From assembly GCA_043821115.1 (NCBI GenBank), contig JBDRDD010000024.1, positions 124,001 to 188,000 of the forward strand: 64,000 bases of DNA. Direction: 5' to 3'. This DNA comes from JBDRDD01 sp043821115. Its GTDB lineage: Bacteria; CAYTYR01; UBA6262; DAOVJB01. This document shows positions 16,062 through 24,486 of this stretch, piece by piece. How positions within the stretch are numbered: the stretch's first letter is position 1; each line of letters opens with the position of its first letter. Position numbers and translations under genes: made by a program. Below the pieces are notes generated by a model that saw only the letters and a list, made by a program, of their open reading frames with translations, did no database searches and had not been told where the DNA came from.

Positions 16062-16340
16062 ATGGAAGAGCAAGTATTCGAAAAAACTTTTGAGATTAAG
16101 AATAAACTCGGTCTTCACGCACGGCCGGCTGCTCTTTTTGTCCAGACGAGTAACAGGTTCAAAGCACAGGTTAAGGTTATAAAGGACGGCGAGGAAGTCA
16201 ACGGAAAAAGCATCATGGGGCTTATGATGCTTGCGGCTGAGCAGGGAAGCAAGCTCGTTATCAGGGTGAGTGGTGAAGATTCAGAGATTTTAATGACCAA
16301 ACTGGAAGAGCTTATCTTGCGTAAGTTCGATGAAGAGTAG
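16062..16340 (+). CDS. ptsH: Phosphocarrier protein HPr
   Basis: A 92-residue HPr that carries phosphate from EI to the EIIA proteins. H19 lies in LGLHARPAALF. The regulatory serine S50 lies in VNGKSIMGLMML and is the expected target of the HprK encoded at 10580. Presence of both sites suggests that dual His/Ser control operates in this Gram-negative organism. It sits between EIID and EI. Confidence 0.95.
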   Translation: MEEQVFEKTFEIKNKLGLHARPAALFVQTSNRFKAQVKVIKDGEEVNGKSIMGLMMLAAEQGSKLVIRVSGEDSEILMTKLEELILRKFDEE

Positions 16341-16351
16341 GAGCACTTGGG

Positions 16352-18070
16352 ATGTATAAAGGAATAGCAGCTTCACCAGGTATCGCTATAGGTAAGGCAT
16401 TCGTGCTTGATCAGGAAGATTTTCCTATCAAGAAACACAAGATTGCTCCGGAAGAGATTGAAACAGAGATAAGCCGTTTCAAGGATGCCATAAAGCGAAC
16501 AGAAGAAGATCTTCTTCAGATGAAAGACAAGGTTTCAAGTAAACTCGGTGTTAAGCATGCAAGGATTTTTGACGCATATCTCTTGATACTGGAAGACCCG
16601 GTATTTGTTGAAGAGACTATAGATACCATACGAAAGAACCAGCTTAACGTAGAATATGTGTTCAGCCATGTGCTGGATAAGATAGTGAATGTTTTTAAGG
16701 CGATAGACGATGAGTACCTGAGGGAGCGCAGTAAGGATATACAGGACTTGGGTAAGAGGGTTATAAGGGTCCTTATAGGGGAGGGCAGGGAGACGCTTGC
16801 CCATCTCGGTGAAAAAGTAATAGTTGTTGCAACTGACCTAACCCCTTCAGATACTGTTGCAATGCGCGAGGAGAACGTGCTGGGTTTTGCGACCGACCGC
16901 GGAGGTAAGACGTCACACACAACTATCATGGCCCAGTCATTGGAAATACCGGCTGTTGTGGCTCTTAAAAACATAACCCAAAAGGTTTCCACAGGTGACA
17001 ACATAATATTGGACGGTATCAAGGGAATTATAATTGTAACTCCCGATGATACTACCTTAAAACACTACCAGGCTGAGCAGAAGCGACTTAAACGTGAAGA
17101 CAAAGAACTGAAAAAACTGAGTTTCCTCGAGGCAAAGACTATTGATGGCCACCGTGTACAGCTCATGGCTAACATAGAAGTTCCCGAGGAACTTGAAGCG
17201 GTGCTCAAGTACGGGGCTGACGGCATAGGTCTGTATCGTACAGAGTTCTTGTACATGAACCGCGCTGATATGCCCAATGAAGAGGAGCAGTGGTACGCAT
17301 ATAAGAAAGTTGCCAAAGCTCTTTATCCAAAACCTGTTATAATAAGGACAATAGATCTGGGCGGGGATAAATTCATATCTTCTGAAGGTACTCCTCAGGA
17401 GATAAATCCGTTTCTTGGCTTGAGGGCCATCAGGCTTTGTCTGAAGAATCCGGAAATATTCAAGGTGCAGCTAAGGGCCATACTTCGGGCGAGTGCGCTT
17501 GGGAATATAAAAATAATGTATCCTATGATATCGGGTGTTGAAGAGCTGCAGAAGGCAAACGATATTCTGGCTGAAGTAAAGGATAGCCTGCGCAAAGAAA
17601 ACATCCCGTTTGACGAGCACATGCAGGTTGGTGTCATGATAGAGATACCTTCCGCGGCTATGACAGCTGAGATACTTGCCAAGGAAGCTGATTTTCTGAG
17701 TATTGGTACAAATGACCTGATACAGTACACAATGGCAGTTGACAGGGTGAATGAGACAGTGGCTTATTTGTACGAACCACTTCATCCGGCGGTTCTTAGC
17801 CTCATAAAACGCGTTATAGAAGCTGGTCACAAGGAAGGAAAACGCGTCAGCGTATGCGGCGAAATGGCCGGAGACCCCGTTATAACCTCGATACTTTTGG
17901 GGCTAGACCTTGATGTGTTCAGTATGGGGCCTACTTCTATACCAAAGGTAAAAAAGGTGATTCGTTCAGTCACGAAAAAGCAAGTAGACGAACTGAATAA
18001 GAAGATATTCAGCCAGACAAACACCGCGGCTATAAAGCGCCTTGTAAAACAGGCGGATATAACCACTTAA
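16352..18070 (+). CDS. ptsI: PTS enzyme I (phosphoenolpyruvate-protein phosphotransferase)
   Basis: A 572-residue EI, normal length, which starts the PTS chain by taking phosphate from PEP onto a histidine. The active-site H189 is in GGKTSHTTIMAQS. The PEP-binding barrel includes GLYRTEFLYMNR, TIDLGGDK and the late-domain motif SIGTNDLIQYTMAVDR. GEMAGDP near the C-terminus is also typical. It begins 11 bases after ptsH. As the only EI in view it probably also serves the PtsN-type EIIA. Confidence 0.96.
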   Translation: MYKGIAASPGIAIGKAFVLDQEDFPIKKHKIAPEEIETEISRFKDAIKRTEEDLLQMKDKVSSKLGVKHARIFDAYLLILEDPVFVEETIDTIRKNQLNVEYVFSHVLDKIVNVFKAIDDEYLRERSKDIQDLGKRVIRVLIGEGRETLAHLGEKVIVVATDLTPSDTVAMREENVLGFATDRGGKTSHTTIMAQSLEIPAVVALKNITQKVSTGDNIILDGIKGIIIVTPDDTTLKHYQAEQKRLKREDKELKKLSFLEAKTIDGHRVQLMANIEVPEELEAVLKYGADGIGLYRTEFLYMNRADMPNEEEQWYAYKKVAKALYPKPVIIRTIDLGGDKFISSEGTPQEINPFLGLRAIRLCLKNPEIFKVQLRAILRASALGNIKIMYPMISGVEELQKANDILAEVKDSLRKENIPFDEHMQVGVMIEIPSAAMTAEILAKEADFLSIGTNDLIQYTMAVDRVNETVAYLYEPLHPAVLSLIKRVIEAGHKEGKRVSVCGEMAGDPVITSILLGLDLDVFSMGPTSIPKVKKVIRSVTKKQVDELNKKIFSQTNTAAIKRLVKQADITT

Positions 18071-18101
18071 AGCGAAAACAACAGGATAAGAGGAACAAAT
18101 A

Positions 18102-19169
18102 ATGGAAACCAAACTGGATAATCCCACATTACTTAAGGCAGTTGATCCTTCGGGTATGCTTGGGCTTGTAATGGATTTTTCAAAACAGTGCAGGGAAGCA
18201 GTGGATATAACAGGAAAATTTGAAATATCCACGGATTATTCAAAGGTTAATAAGATAATGATCACCGGTATGGGCGGTTCTGCCATAGGAGGGGATTTGT
18301 TGCGTGTCTATGCGAGAGACCAGGTGAACATACCCATATTTGTTAACCGTGATTATGATATGCCTGGTTTTGTGGATGAAAAGACACTTTTATTCTGTGC
18401 GAGCTGCTCGGGAAACACAGAGGAGACACTGAGCGTTTACCAGAAGGCGCTTGACGCCAAGGCAAAAATCATAGGTATTACGTCTGGAGGCAAGCTAAAA
18501 AAACTCTGCGATAAGAGTTCCATACCATGTGTTATTATTCCTGGAGGGTTTCCCCCAAGGTCAAGCCTCGGGTACATGTTCTTCCCCATGGTGGTTCTCT
18601 TGGATAAGCTCGGGATACTGGCGCCTCAGAAAGAAGCAATCGAAGAGACGGTATCTCTTCTTAAACAACTCTCACAAGAGATGTCTGCTGATATAGAGAC
18701 AGACAAAAACCACGCGAAGCAGCTTGCTTTGTGGCTTTACAAGAAGATGCCTGTTATATACTCCTCAAGTGAGAAGACCGGTATCGTAGGTCTTCGCTGG
18801 AGGAACCAGTTTAACGAAAACAGCAAAGTTTTTGCCACATCAAACGTATTCCCTGAACTCAATCATAATGAGATTGTAGGTCTTGAGGCGCTTGGTGATT
18901 TTACAAGGAATTTCAACGTGATGATTTTAGAAGATAAGGATGACAACGCACGCATCACGAAACGGATCGATGTTAGCACGGGTTTAATGAAGGATAAGGT
19001 TGGCGCCATCGAGCGTATAAGATCCAGGGGTAATTCATTGCTCGGGCGTCTTTTCTCTCTTATAAGTCTAGGTGATTTTGTAAGTACCTACCTTGCAGTC
19101 CTCTATGATATTGATCCCACCCCGGTTACCGTGATAGATTATCTGAAGAAAGAATTGGCCAAAGAATAA
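18102..19169 (+). CDS. Bifunctional phosphoglucose/phosphomannose isomerase
   Basis: A 355-residue SIS-fold sugar isomerase of the bifunctional PGI/PMI family, known best from archaea and some bacteria. It converts glucose-6-phosphate and mannose-6-phosphate to fructose-6-phosphate. Visible are ITGMGGSAIGGDLL, the CSGNTEET phosphate loop, NQFNENSK and ELNHNEIVG. It directly follows ptsI with no terminator, so products of the upstream Man-type PTS would be its natural substrates. It ends 2 bases before lepA. Confidence 0.88.
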   Translation: METKLDNPTLLKAVDPSGMLGLVMDFSKQCREAVDITGKFEISTDYSKVNKIMITGMGGSAIGGDLLRVYARDQVNIPIFVNRDYDMPGFVDEKTLLFCASCSGNTEETLSVYQKALDAKAKIIGITSGGKLKKLCDKSSIPCVIIPGGFPPRSSLGYMFFPMVVLLDKLGILAPQKEAIEETVSLLKQLSQEMSADIETDKNHAKQLALWLYKKMPVIYSSSEKTGIVGLRWRNQFNENSKVFATSNVFPELNHNEIVGLEALGDFTRNFNVMILEDKDDNARITKRIDVSTGLMKDKVGAIERIRSRGNSLLGRLFSLISLGDFVSTYLAVLYDIDPTPVTVIDYLKKELAKE

Positions 19170-19171
19170 CA

Positions 19172-20980
19172 ATGTCTAACAAAAGAATCCGAAATTTTTC
19201 TATTATTGCCCATATTGACCACGGCAAGTCCACTATTGCCGATAGGCTTCTGGAATATACGGGGACTCTTTCAAAGCGCGAGTCCAAGGATCAGATTCTT
19301 GACAGCATGGACCTGGAGAGGGAGAGGGGAATTACCATAAAGGCTAAGGCTATCAGGCTCGACTACCTCGCGAGTGACGGCAAGCACTACATCTTAAACC
19401 TGATAGATACTCCGGGTCATGTTGATTTTAACTACGAGGTTTCCCGCAGTCTCGCGGCATGCGAGGGGACATTGCTTGTGATAGACGCCTCGCAGGGGGT
19501 TGAGGCGCAGACGCTCGCTAACGCAGATCTTGCCAGTGAAGGAAACCTTACAGTCATACCGGTCATAAACAAGATAGACCTCTCAACCGCAGATCCTGAG
19601 AATGTAAAACATCAGATAAACACTATCCTTGGACTTGATGAGGAAGATGTAATACAGACAAGCGCCAAGCAGGGGACAGGAATTAGAGAGCTTCTTGAGG
19701 CAATCGTAAAACGCATTCCTGCTCCTGGGGGGCATGTTAGTGCTCCTCTTACCGCTCTTGTGTTTGACTCCGTCTTTGACTCGTATCGCGGAGTCATAAT
19801 TTACATAAAGGTCGTTGATGGCTCCATGAAACCCGGCATGAATATAGAGTTCATGTCAAGTGGCACCCAGCATGAGGTGCAGGAAATAGGCGTTTTTCAT
19901 CTCACTAACGTCTCCTGTAAATCACTTGAAGCGGGTGAGGTGGGCTATGTCATAGCGGGTATCAAGGATGTGCATACGGTAAAGATAGGGGACACTATCA
20001 CCAATGCCAATAAACCCGCTACCAAAGCTCTTCCTGGTTACAAGGATGTAAAGCCACTTGTATTCTGCGGTCTGTATCCCCTAAACAGCAGCGATTACAA
20101 TCTTCTAAAAGCAGCACTCGATAAGCTAAGGTTAAATGACACATCGTTCATATATACCCCCGAGACCTCCGGAACTCTCGGCTTTGGATTCAGGTGCGGG
20201 TTCCTTGGACTTCTTCATATGGATATCATAAAGGAGCGCCTTGAGAGAGAATACGATCTGGAGCTTATAATTACAGCTCCGAATGTGAGTTATCATGTAA
20301 CGAAAAAGAGCGGAGAGGAATTTGTAGTAGACAATCCAAACCTTCTGCCTCCTTCGGCTGAAGTGGACCAGATAGGTGAGCCTTATATCAAGGCCATACT
20401 GATAATGCCTGGTGATTATGTTGGGGTTGTCATGCAGCTCGCGCAGGAAAGGCGTGGGATGTTCAAGGATCTTAAATATATTGATACTGACAGGGCTATG
20501 CTTGTTTATGAAATGCCTCTTGAGGAAGTCGTGGTTGATTTCTACGACAAGCTTAAATCAGTCAGCTCCGGTTACGCTTCATTTGACTATGAGCCTCTCG
20601 GGTATAGAAAAGGGGACTTGGTGAAACTGACTGTTCTCATAAACAAGGAAATTATTGATTCGTTTTGCTTCATACTTCATAAGGAGAAGGCATATTTCAA
20701 GGCAAAGCAGCTGGTTGAAAGGCTCAGAAAGATCATTCCCCGGCAGATGTTCGAGGTGCCTATACAGGCCTTGGTTAACAACAAGATAGTTGCCAGGGAT
20801 ACGGTAAAAGCATTGCGCAAGGATGTGACGAGTAAATGTTACGGCGGGGACATAAGTAGAAAAAGGAAACTTCTTGAGAAACAGAAAGAGGGCAAAAAGA
20901 AGATGAAGAAAGTCGGCAAGATAGAAATTCCCCACGAAGCCTTCGTCTCTGTACTAAGGCAGGAGATAACAGACAAATAA
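19172..20980 (+). CDS. lepA: Elongation factor 4 (LepA)
   Basis: A 602-residue translational GTPase that acts on stalled or pre-translocation ribosomes and in ribosome biogenesis. G1 is AHIDHGKST, G3 DTPGH and G4 NKID. The LepA-specific C-terminal domain is present (YGGDISRKRKLLEKQKEGKK). Length is normal. It precedes lepB, the common lepA-lepB pairing. Confidence 0.97.
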   Translation: MSNKRIRNFSIIAHIDHGKSTIADRLLEYTGTLSKRESKDQILDSMDLERERGITIKAKAIRLDYLASDGKHYILNLIDTPGHVDFNYEVSRSLAACEGTLLVIDASQGVEAQTLANADLASEGNLTVIPVINKIDLSTADPENVKHQINTILGLDEEDVIQTSAKQGTGIRELLEAIVKRIPAPGGHVSAPLTALVFDSVFDSYRGVIIYIKVVDGSMKPGMNIEFMSSGTQHEVQEIGVFHLTNVSCKSLEAGEVGYVIAGIKDVHTVKIGDTITNANKPATKALPGYKDVKPLVFCGLYPLNSSDYNLLKAALDKLRLNDTSFIYTPETSGTLGFGFRCGFLGLLHMDIIKERLEREYDLELIITAPNVSYHVTKKSGEEFVVDNPNLLPPSAEVDQIGEPYIKAILIMPGDYVGVVMQLAQERRGMFKDLKYIDTDRAMLVYEMPLEEVVVDFYDKLKSVSSGYASFDYEPLGYRKGDLVKLTVLINKEIIDSFCFILHKEKAYFKAKQLVERLRKIIPRQMFEVPIQALVNNKIVARDTVKALRKDVTSKCYGGDISRKRKLLEKQKEGKKKMKKVGKIEIPHEAFVSVLRQEITDK

Positions 20981-20990
20981 AGGAGAAGAA

Positions 20991-21605
20991 ATGAACCAGG
21001 AAACAAAAAACAAGATAAAAAAAGAAACCTTTGAATGGATAAAAACTATTGTCATAGCCCTTATTTTGGCACTTTCAATAAGGACATTTGTCGTGCAGGC
21101 TTTCAAGATCCCCTCAGGGTCCATGATGGATACGCTTTTCGCGGGAGATTACCTTTTTGTGAATAAATTTCTATACGGTACGAAGATCCCTTTTACGGAC
21201 ACAAAGATAATACCGATAAAAAGTCCACAGCGCGGTGATATCATCGTGTTCAAGTACCCTGTTGATCCAAAGCGCAATTTCATTAAGCGCTGTATAGGCC
21301 TTCCCGGGGAAACTCTCCAGATAAAGAACAAGCAGGTATATATTGACGGTAAACCCATAAAAGAGGATTACGTGGTATTCAAGGATAAATCATTATATCC
21401 TAATGTTGATTACCTGGCTGAAGGATATAGTAAGAGAGATAACTTCGGCCCCGTGGTTGTGTCCCAAGGGGCATATTTCATGATGGGTGACAACAGGGAC
21501 AGTAGCTATGATTCGCGTTTCTGGGGATTTCTCCCGAAGAAGAATATAAAAGGTAAAGCCCTCTTGGTATACTGGCCACCAAGGCGAATGGGTCTTATTA
21601 GGTAA
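20991..21605 (+). CDS. lepB: Signal peptidase I
   Basis: A 204-residue membrane protease removing Sec signal peptides. One N-terminal membrane helix (about 17-35) is followed by the catalytic serine S44 (IPSGSMMDTL), the general base K99 (NFIKRCIGLPGE) and the GDNRDSSYDSRFWG box. Typical Gram-negative short form. AAAGGAGAAG lies before the ATG. Confidence 0.96.
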   Translation: MNQETKNKIKKETFEWIKTIVIALILALSIRTFVVQAFKIPSGSMMDTLFAGDYLFVNKFLYGTKIPFTDTKIIPIKSPQRGDIIVFKYPVDPKRNFIKRCIGLPGETLQIKNKQVYIDGKPIKEDYVVFKDKSLYPNVDYLAEGYSKRDNFGPVVVSQGAYFMMGDNRDSSYDSRFWGFLPKKNIKGKALLVYWPPRRMGLIR

Positions 21606-21618
21606 GAAGGCATATCTT

Positions 21619-22743
21619 ATGTCCCGCGGTTTATACATCCACATTCCATTCTGCGCTAAGAAATGCGCATACTGCAATTTTGATACAACAGCCTGTGAAA
21701 GAGAAGACAGGGATTATACATCTGTTTTTAGAAATTATGTGAAATCCATAAAAAAAGAAATGGGTTTTTACAGGGGGAAATCTGTCTCCAGTGTTTATAT
21801 CGGAGGGGGTACACCCACTCTTCTCGGGGCAGGGTGTATCCTGGATATATTAGAAGCCTCAAGAGATAATTTTTTAATTGAAGATAATGCTGAAATATCA
21901 ATTGAATCAAATCCGGGAACGGTTGACTATAAGGCTTTAGAGACATTAAGGGATGCCGGTATTAATCGTATAAGTATCGGGGTGCAGTCATTTGACGATA
22001 AACTGCTAAAGATTATGGGCAGGATACACACGGCCCAGCAGGCAAAGCAAACCTTCTATAATGCGAGAAAAGCAGGTTTTAACAATATAAATATAGACCT
22101 AATCTTTGCACTTCCCACACAGACATTTGGCAGGTGGGAAAAGACGCTGAATGAGGCTTCTGAACTTGGACCGGATCATATATCGGTGTATAACCTCACC
22201 ATAGAGGAAGGCACAAAATTTTATGATCTTCTTGAAACCAAATCCATACAAAGTGCATCAAATGAATTAGAGGCACAAATGTATGAATATGCGATAGAGT
22301 ATTTAGAAAAAAAAGGGTGGAGTCATTACGAGGTGGCCAATTTTGCCTTAAAGGGCAGACGGTGTCTGCACAACCTGATATACTGGAGCTCACAACCTTA
22401 TATAGGCGTAGGTGCAGGTGCGACTTCATATATTAATGGAGTAAGATATACAAACATAAAAGAGCCGCAATTATATATTGATAGAGTAAATAATAATAGT
22501 GATAGTATTTTATGGGTGGAGAGCTCCGAGAAGCTCTTAGGCAGGAAGAAGGTGGCTGAAGAGGTTATAGTGGGACTCAGGATGAGAGAAGGTATAGCTC
22601 TTACAGAGGATATAATGGTCCATTTCAGTGACACGATAGAAGATATGGTTAAAGAGAGACTCCTTGAGAAGTCAGGTCCGAATATAAGGCTTACCCATAA
22701 TGGGCTGATGATTGCAAACTGTGTTTACAGGGAGTTCTTATAA
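21619..22743 (+). CDS. hemW: Radical SAM protein HemW
   Basis: A 374-residue HemN-like radical SAM protein of the HemW class, a heme chaperone and not a proven coproporphyrinogen oxidase. The cluster cysteines are C12, C16 and C19 (FCAKKCAYCNF). YIGGGTPT, ESNPGT and RISIGVQSFD follow. The C-terminal HemN domain is present. The gene is 13 bases after lepB. No terminator was recognised between it and the hrcA promoter. Confidence 0.9.
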   Translation: MSRGLYIHIPFCAKKCAYCNFDTTACEREDRDYTSVFRNYVKSIKKEMGFYRGKSVSSVYIGGGTPTLLGAGCILDILEASRDNFLIEDNAEISIESNPGTVDYKALETLRDAGINRISIGVQSFDDKLLKIMGRIHTAQQAKQTFYNARKAGFNNINIDLIFALPTQTFGRWEKTLNEASELGPDHISVYNLTIEEGTKFYDLLETKSIQSASNELEAQMYEYAIEYLEKKGWSHYEVANFALKGRRCLHNLIYWSSQPYIGVGAGATSYINGVRYTNIKEPQLYIDRVNNNSDSILWVESSEKLLGRKKVAEEVIVGLRMREGIALTEDIMVHFSDTIEDMVKERLLEKSGPNIRLTHNGLMIANCVYREFL

Positions 22744-22770
22744 TACATTACAATATATAAGAGTTTTCGC

Positions 22771-22799
22771 TTGACACTTTTTTATTTTTGTGTTAAATT
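22771..22799 (+). promoter_or_regulatory. Sigma-70 promoter for the hrcA heat-shock operon
   Basis: TTGACA (22771-22776), 17 bases, TAAATT (22794-22799). The -10 end overlaps the CIRCE operator by two bases, so HrcA binding should block polymerase. Confidence 0.85.
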
Positions 22800-22824
22800 A
22801 GCACTCTAGAAACAAGAGTGATAG
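22798..22824 (+). promoter_or_regulatory. CIRCE operator (HrcA binding site)
   Basis: TTAGCACTC, 9 bases, GAGTGATAG. This is the CIRCE inverted repeat (consensus TTAGCACTC-N9-GAGTGCTAA) with a perfect left arm and two mismatches in the right. It lies at the start of the leader, 11 bases before hrcA, and predicts HrcA repression of hrcA-grpE-dnaK-dnaJ relieved by heat. Confidence 0.95.
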
Positions 22825-22834
22825 AGAGAGCCTT

Positions 22835-23878
22835 ATGATAACGCAAACAATTGACCAGAGAAAACAGAAGATCCTCCAGGCAGTCATCCACCGCTACATC
22901 TCATCGGGCAAACCCGTGGGGTCAAAAGTTCTTGCGCTAAGCTATGATTTTGATCTTAGCGCGGCAAGTATAAGAAATGTCATGGCCGAGTTAGAGCGGG
23001 GAGGGTTTCTTACACATCCGCATACATCAGCCGGCAGGGTACCTACGGATTATGGATACCGTTTTTATGTTGACAAGCTAGTCAATATACAGGAACTGGC
23101 TCACCAGGAAGCACAGCGCATTCAGAGGGAGTATGAGACACACAAAAAAGAAATAGAACAAGTGATGCGCCAGACGTCGAGGATGCTTTCGCTTCTTTCC
23201 AATTACACGGGCTTTGTGCTGCCTCCTCTTATGCAGGGGACAGCTTTTAAGCATATTGAGCTTATATTTTTGGAACGTAAGAAATTTATAGCCGTTCTTA
23301 TTACGGATACAGATCTGGTAAAACACAAGATAATAGACATAAATGAAGATATTACCCCGGAGCTCTTGAGAAGAGCTTCCCGGCTTTATAATGAAATCCT
23401 CAGAGGCCTTACTCTATCACAGATAAAACAGGCCATAAGCAGGGAGTTCGTTCCTGCCAAGGTCCCTGACTCGAAACTGCTTAATTTTATACAGAAGATG
23501 AGCAGGAGGATATTTACTTTTGAGGCGGATGAGGATATATACGTAGAAGGAACGACCAATATATTCACGCATGCCCACGCTGATTTCGATGATTACCAGA
23601 GGATGAAATCGGTTTTTGAGGTCATAGAACAGCGCCAGTTTCTCTCTCAGCTTTTGAGCAGGCGGCTCAATGATAAAGGGACCAAGGTATTAATCGGTAA
23701 CGAAAACCCGTACAAGGAGATGCAGGACTGCAGCCTCATTACCTCCACGTATGAGGCCGGCAATCAGGCGGTAGGTGTTCTGGGTATTATCGGGCCTAAA
23801 AGGATGGAGTACTCTAAGATGATATCCCTTGTTGATTTCATATCAAAACTATTAAACGAGGTGCTTAGGAAAAAATGA
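22835..23878 (+). CDS. hrcA: Heat-inducible repressor HrcA
   Basis: A 347-residue HrcA. The N-terminal winged helix includes ILQAVIHRYISSGKPVGSKVL and LSAASIRNVMAELERGG. The motif PHTSAGRVPTDYGYRFYVD is diagnostic, and the C-terminal GAF-like and dimerisation parts are intact (NPYKEMQDCSLITSTYEAG). It binds the CIRCE element just upstream and so controls its own operon. The stop overlaps grpE (ATGA). Confidence 0.97.
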   Translation: MITQTIDQRKQKILQAVIHRYISSGKPVGSKVLALSYDFDLSAASIRNVMAELERGGFLTHPHTSAGRVPTDYGYRFYVDKLVNIQELAHQEAQRIQREYETHKKEIEQVMRQTSRMLSLLSNYTGFVLPPLMQGTAFKHIELIFLERKKFIAVLITDTDLVKHKIIDINEDITPELLRRASRLYNEILRGLTLSQIKQAISREFVPAKVPDSKLLNFIQKMSRRIFTFEADEDIYVEGTTNIFTHAHADFDDYQRMKSVFEVIEQRQFLSQLLSRRLNDKGTKVLIGNENPYKEMQDCSLITSTYEAGNQAVGVLGIIGPKRMEYSKMISLVDFISKLLNEVLRKK

Positions 23879-24435
23879 CACATCACGACGAAGAGAAAAA
23901 CCATGTTCATAACGGGGACATTGATCCCGCCCTTGAGGCAAAGCTGGGTGAGCTCGCAATATTGAAGGAGTCCGTAGAGGATCAGAAACTAAAGACAAAC
24001 GAGAGGGACGAGAAAATACTGCGTCTTCAGGCTGATTTCGATAACTACAGAAAGCGCGTCGAAAAAGAAAAGGGTGAGTTCGTGAAATTCAGCAATGAAA
24101 AGATAATTGAGAAAATTTTATCACTCTTTGATGATCTTGAACGCGCTGAAAAAGCTGCCGAGGAATCCGAGAATCTGAAAACCCTTAAAAAAGGAATAAA
24201 TCTTATTTACAAGAACTTCTCAAATTTTCTTAAAAAGGAAGGGGTGAAAGAAATAGAGTCTGTGGGAGAGATACTGGATCCAACAAAACACCACGTTGCG
24301 ATACAGGTGGACTCAGAAGACCATAAGGAAAATGAGATAATAGAAGAGTTTCAGAAGGGATATATGTTTAACGGCAAGGTAATCCGGCCAGCTCTTGTAA
24401 AAGTTGCTCAAAATCCGGAGAAAGAATCCGAATAG
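23875..24435 (+). CDS. grpE: Nucleotide exchange factor GrpE
   Basis: A 186-residue GrpE, the ADP-release factor for DnaK. It has an N-terminal acidic/coiled-coil stretch, RLQADFDNYRKRVEKEK, and the C-terminal beta domain with LDPTKHHVAIQVDS and GYMFNGKVIRPALVKVA. It overlaps hrcA by 4 bases and precedes dnaK in the usual order. Confidence 0.96.
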   Translation: MTHHDEEKNHVHNGDIDPALEAKLGELAILKESVEDQKLKTNERDEKILRLQADFDNYRKRVEKEKGEFVKFSNEKIIEKILSLFDDLERAEKAAEESENLKTLKKGINLIYKNFSNFLKKEGVKEIESVGEILDPTKHHVAIQVDSEDHKENEIIEEFQKGYMFNGKVIRPALVKVAQNPEKESE

Positions 24436-24486
24436 GATCCTTTGCATCAAAACATTAAACCATTATTAATTAAAAGGAGGAAGGAA

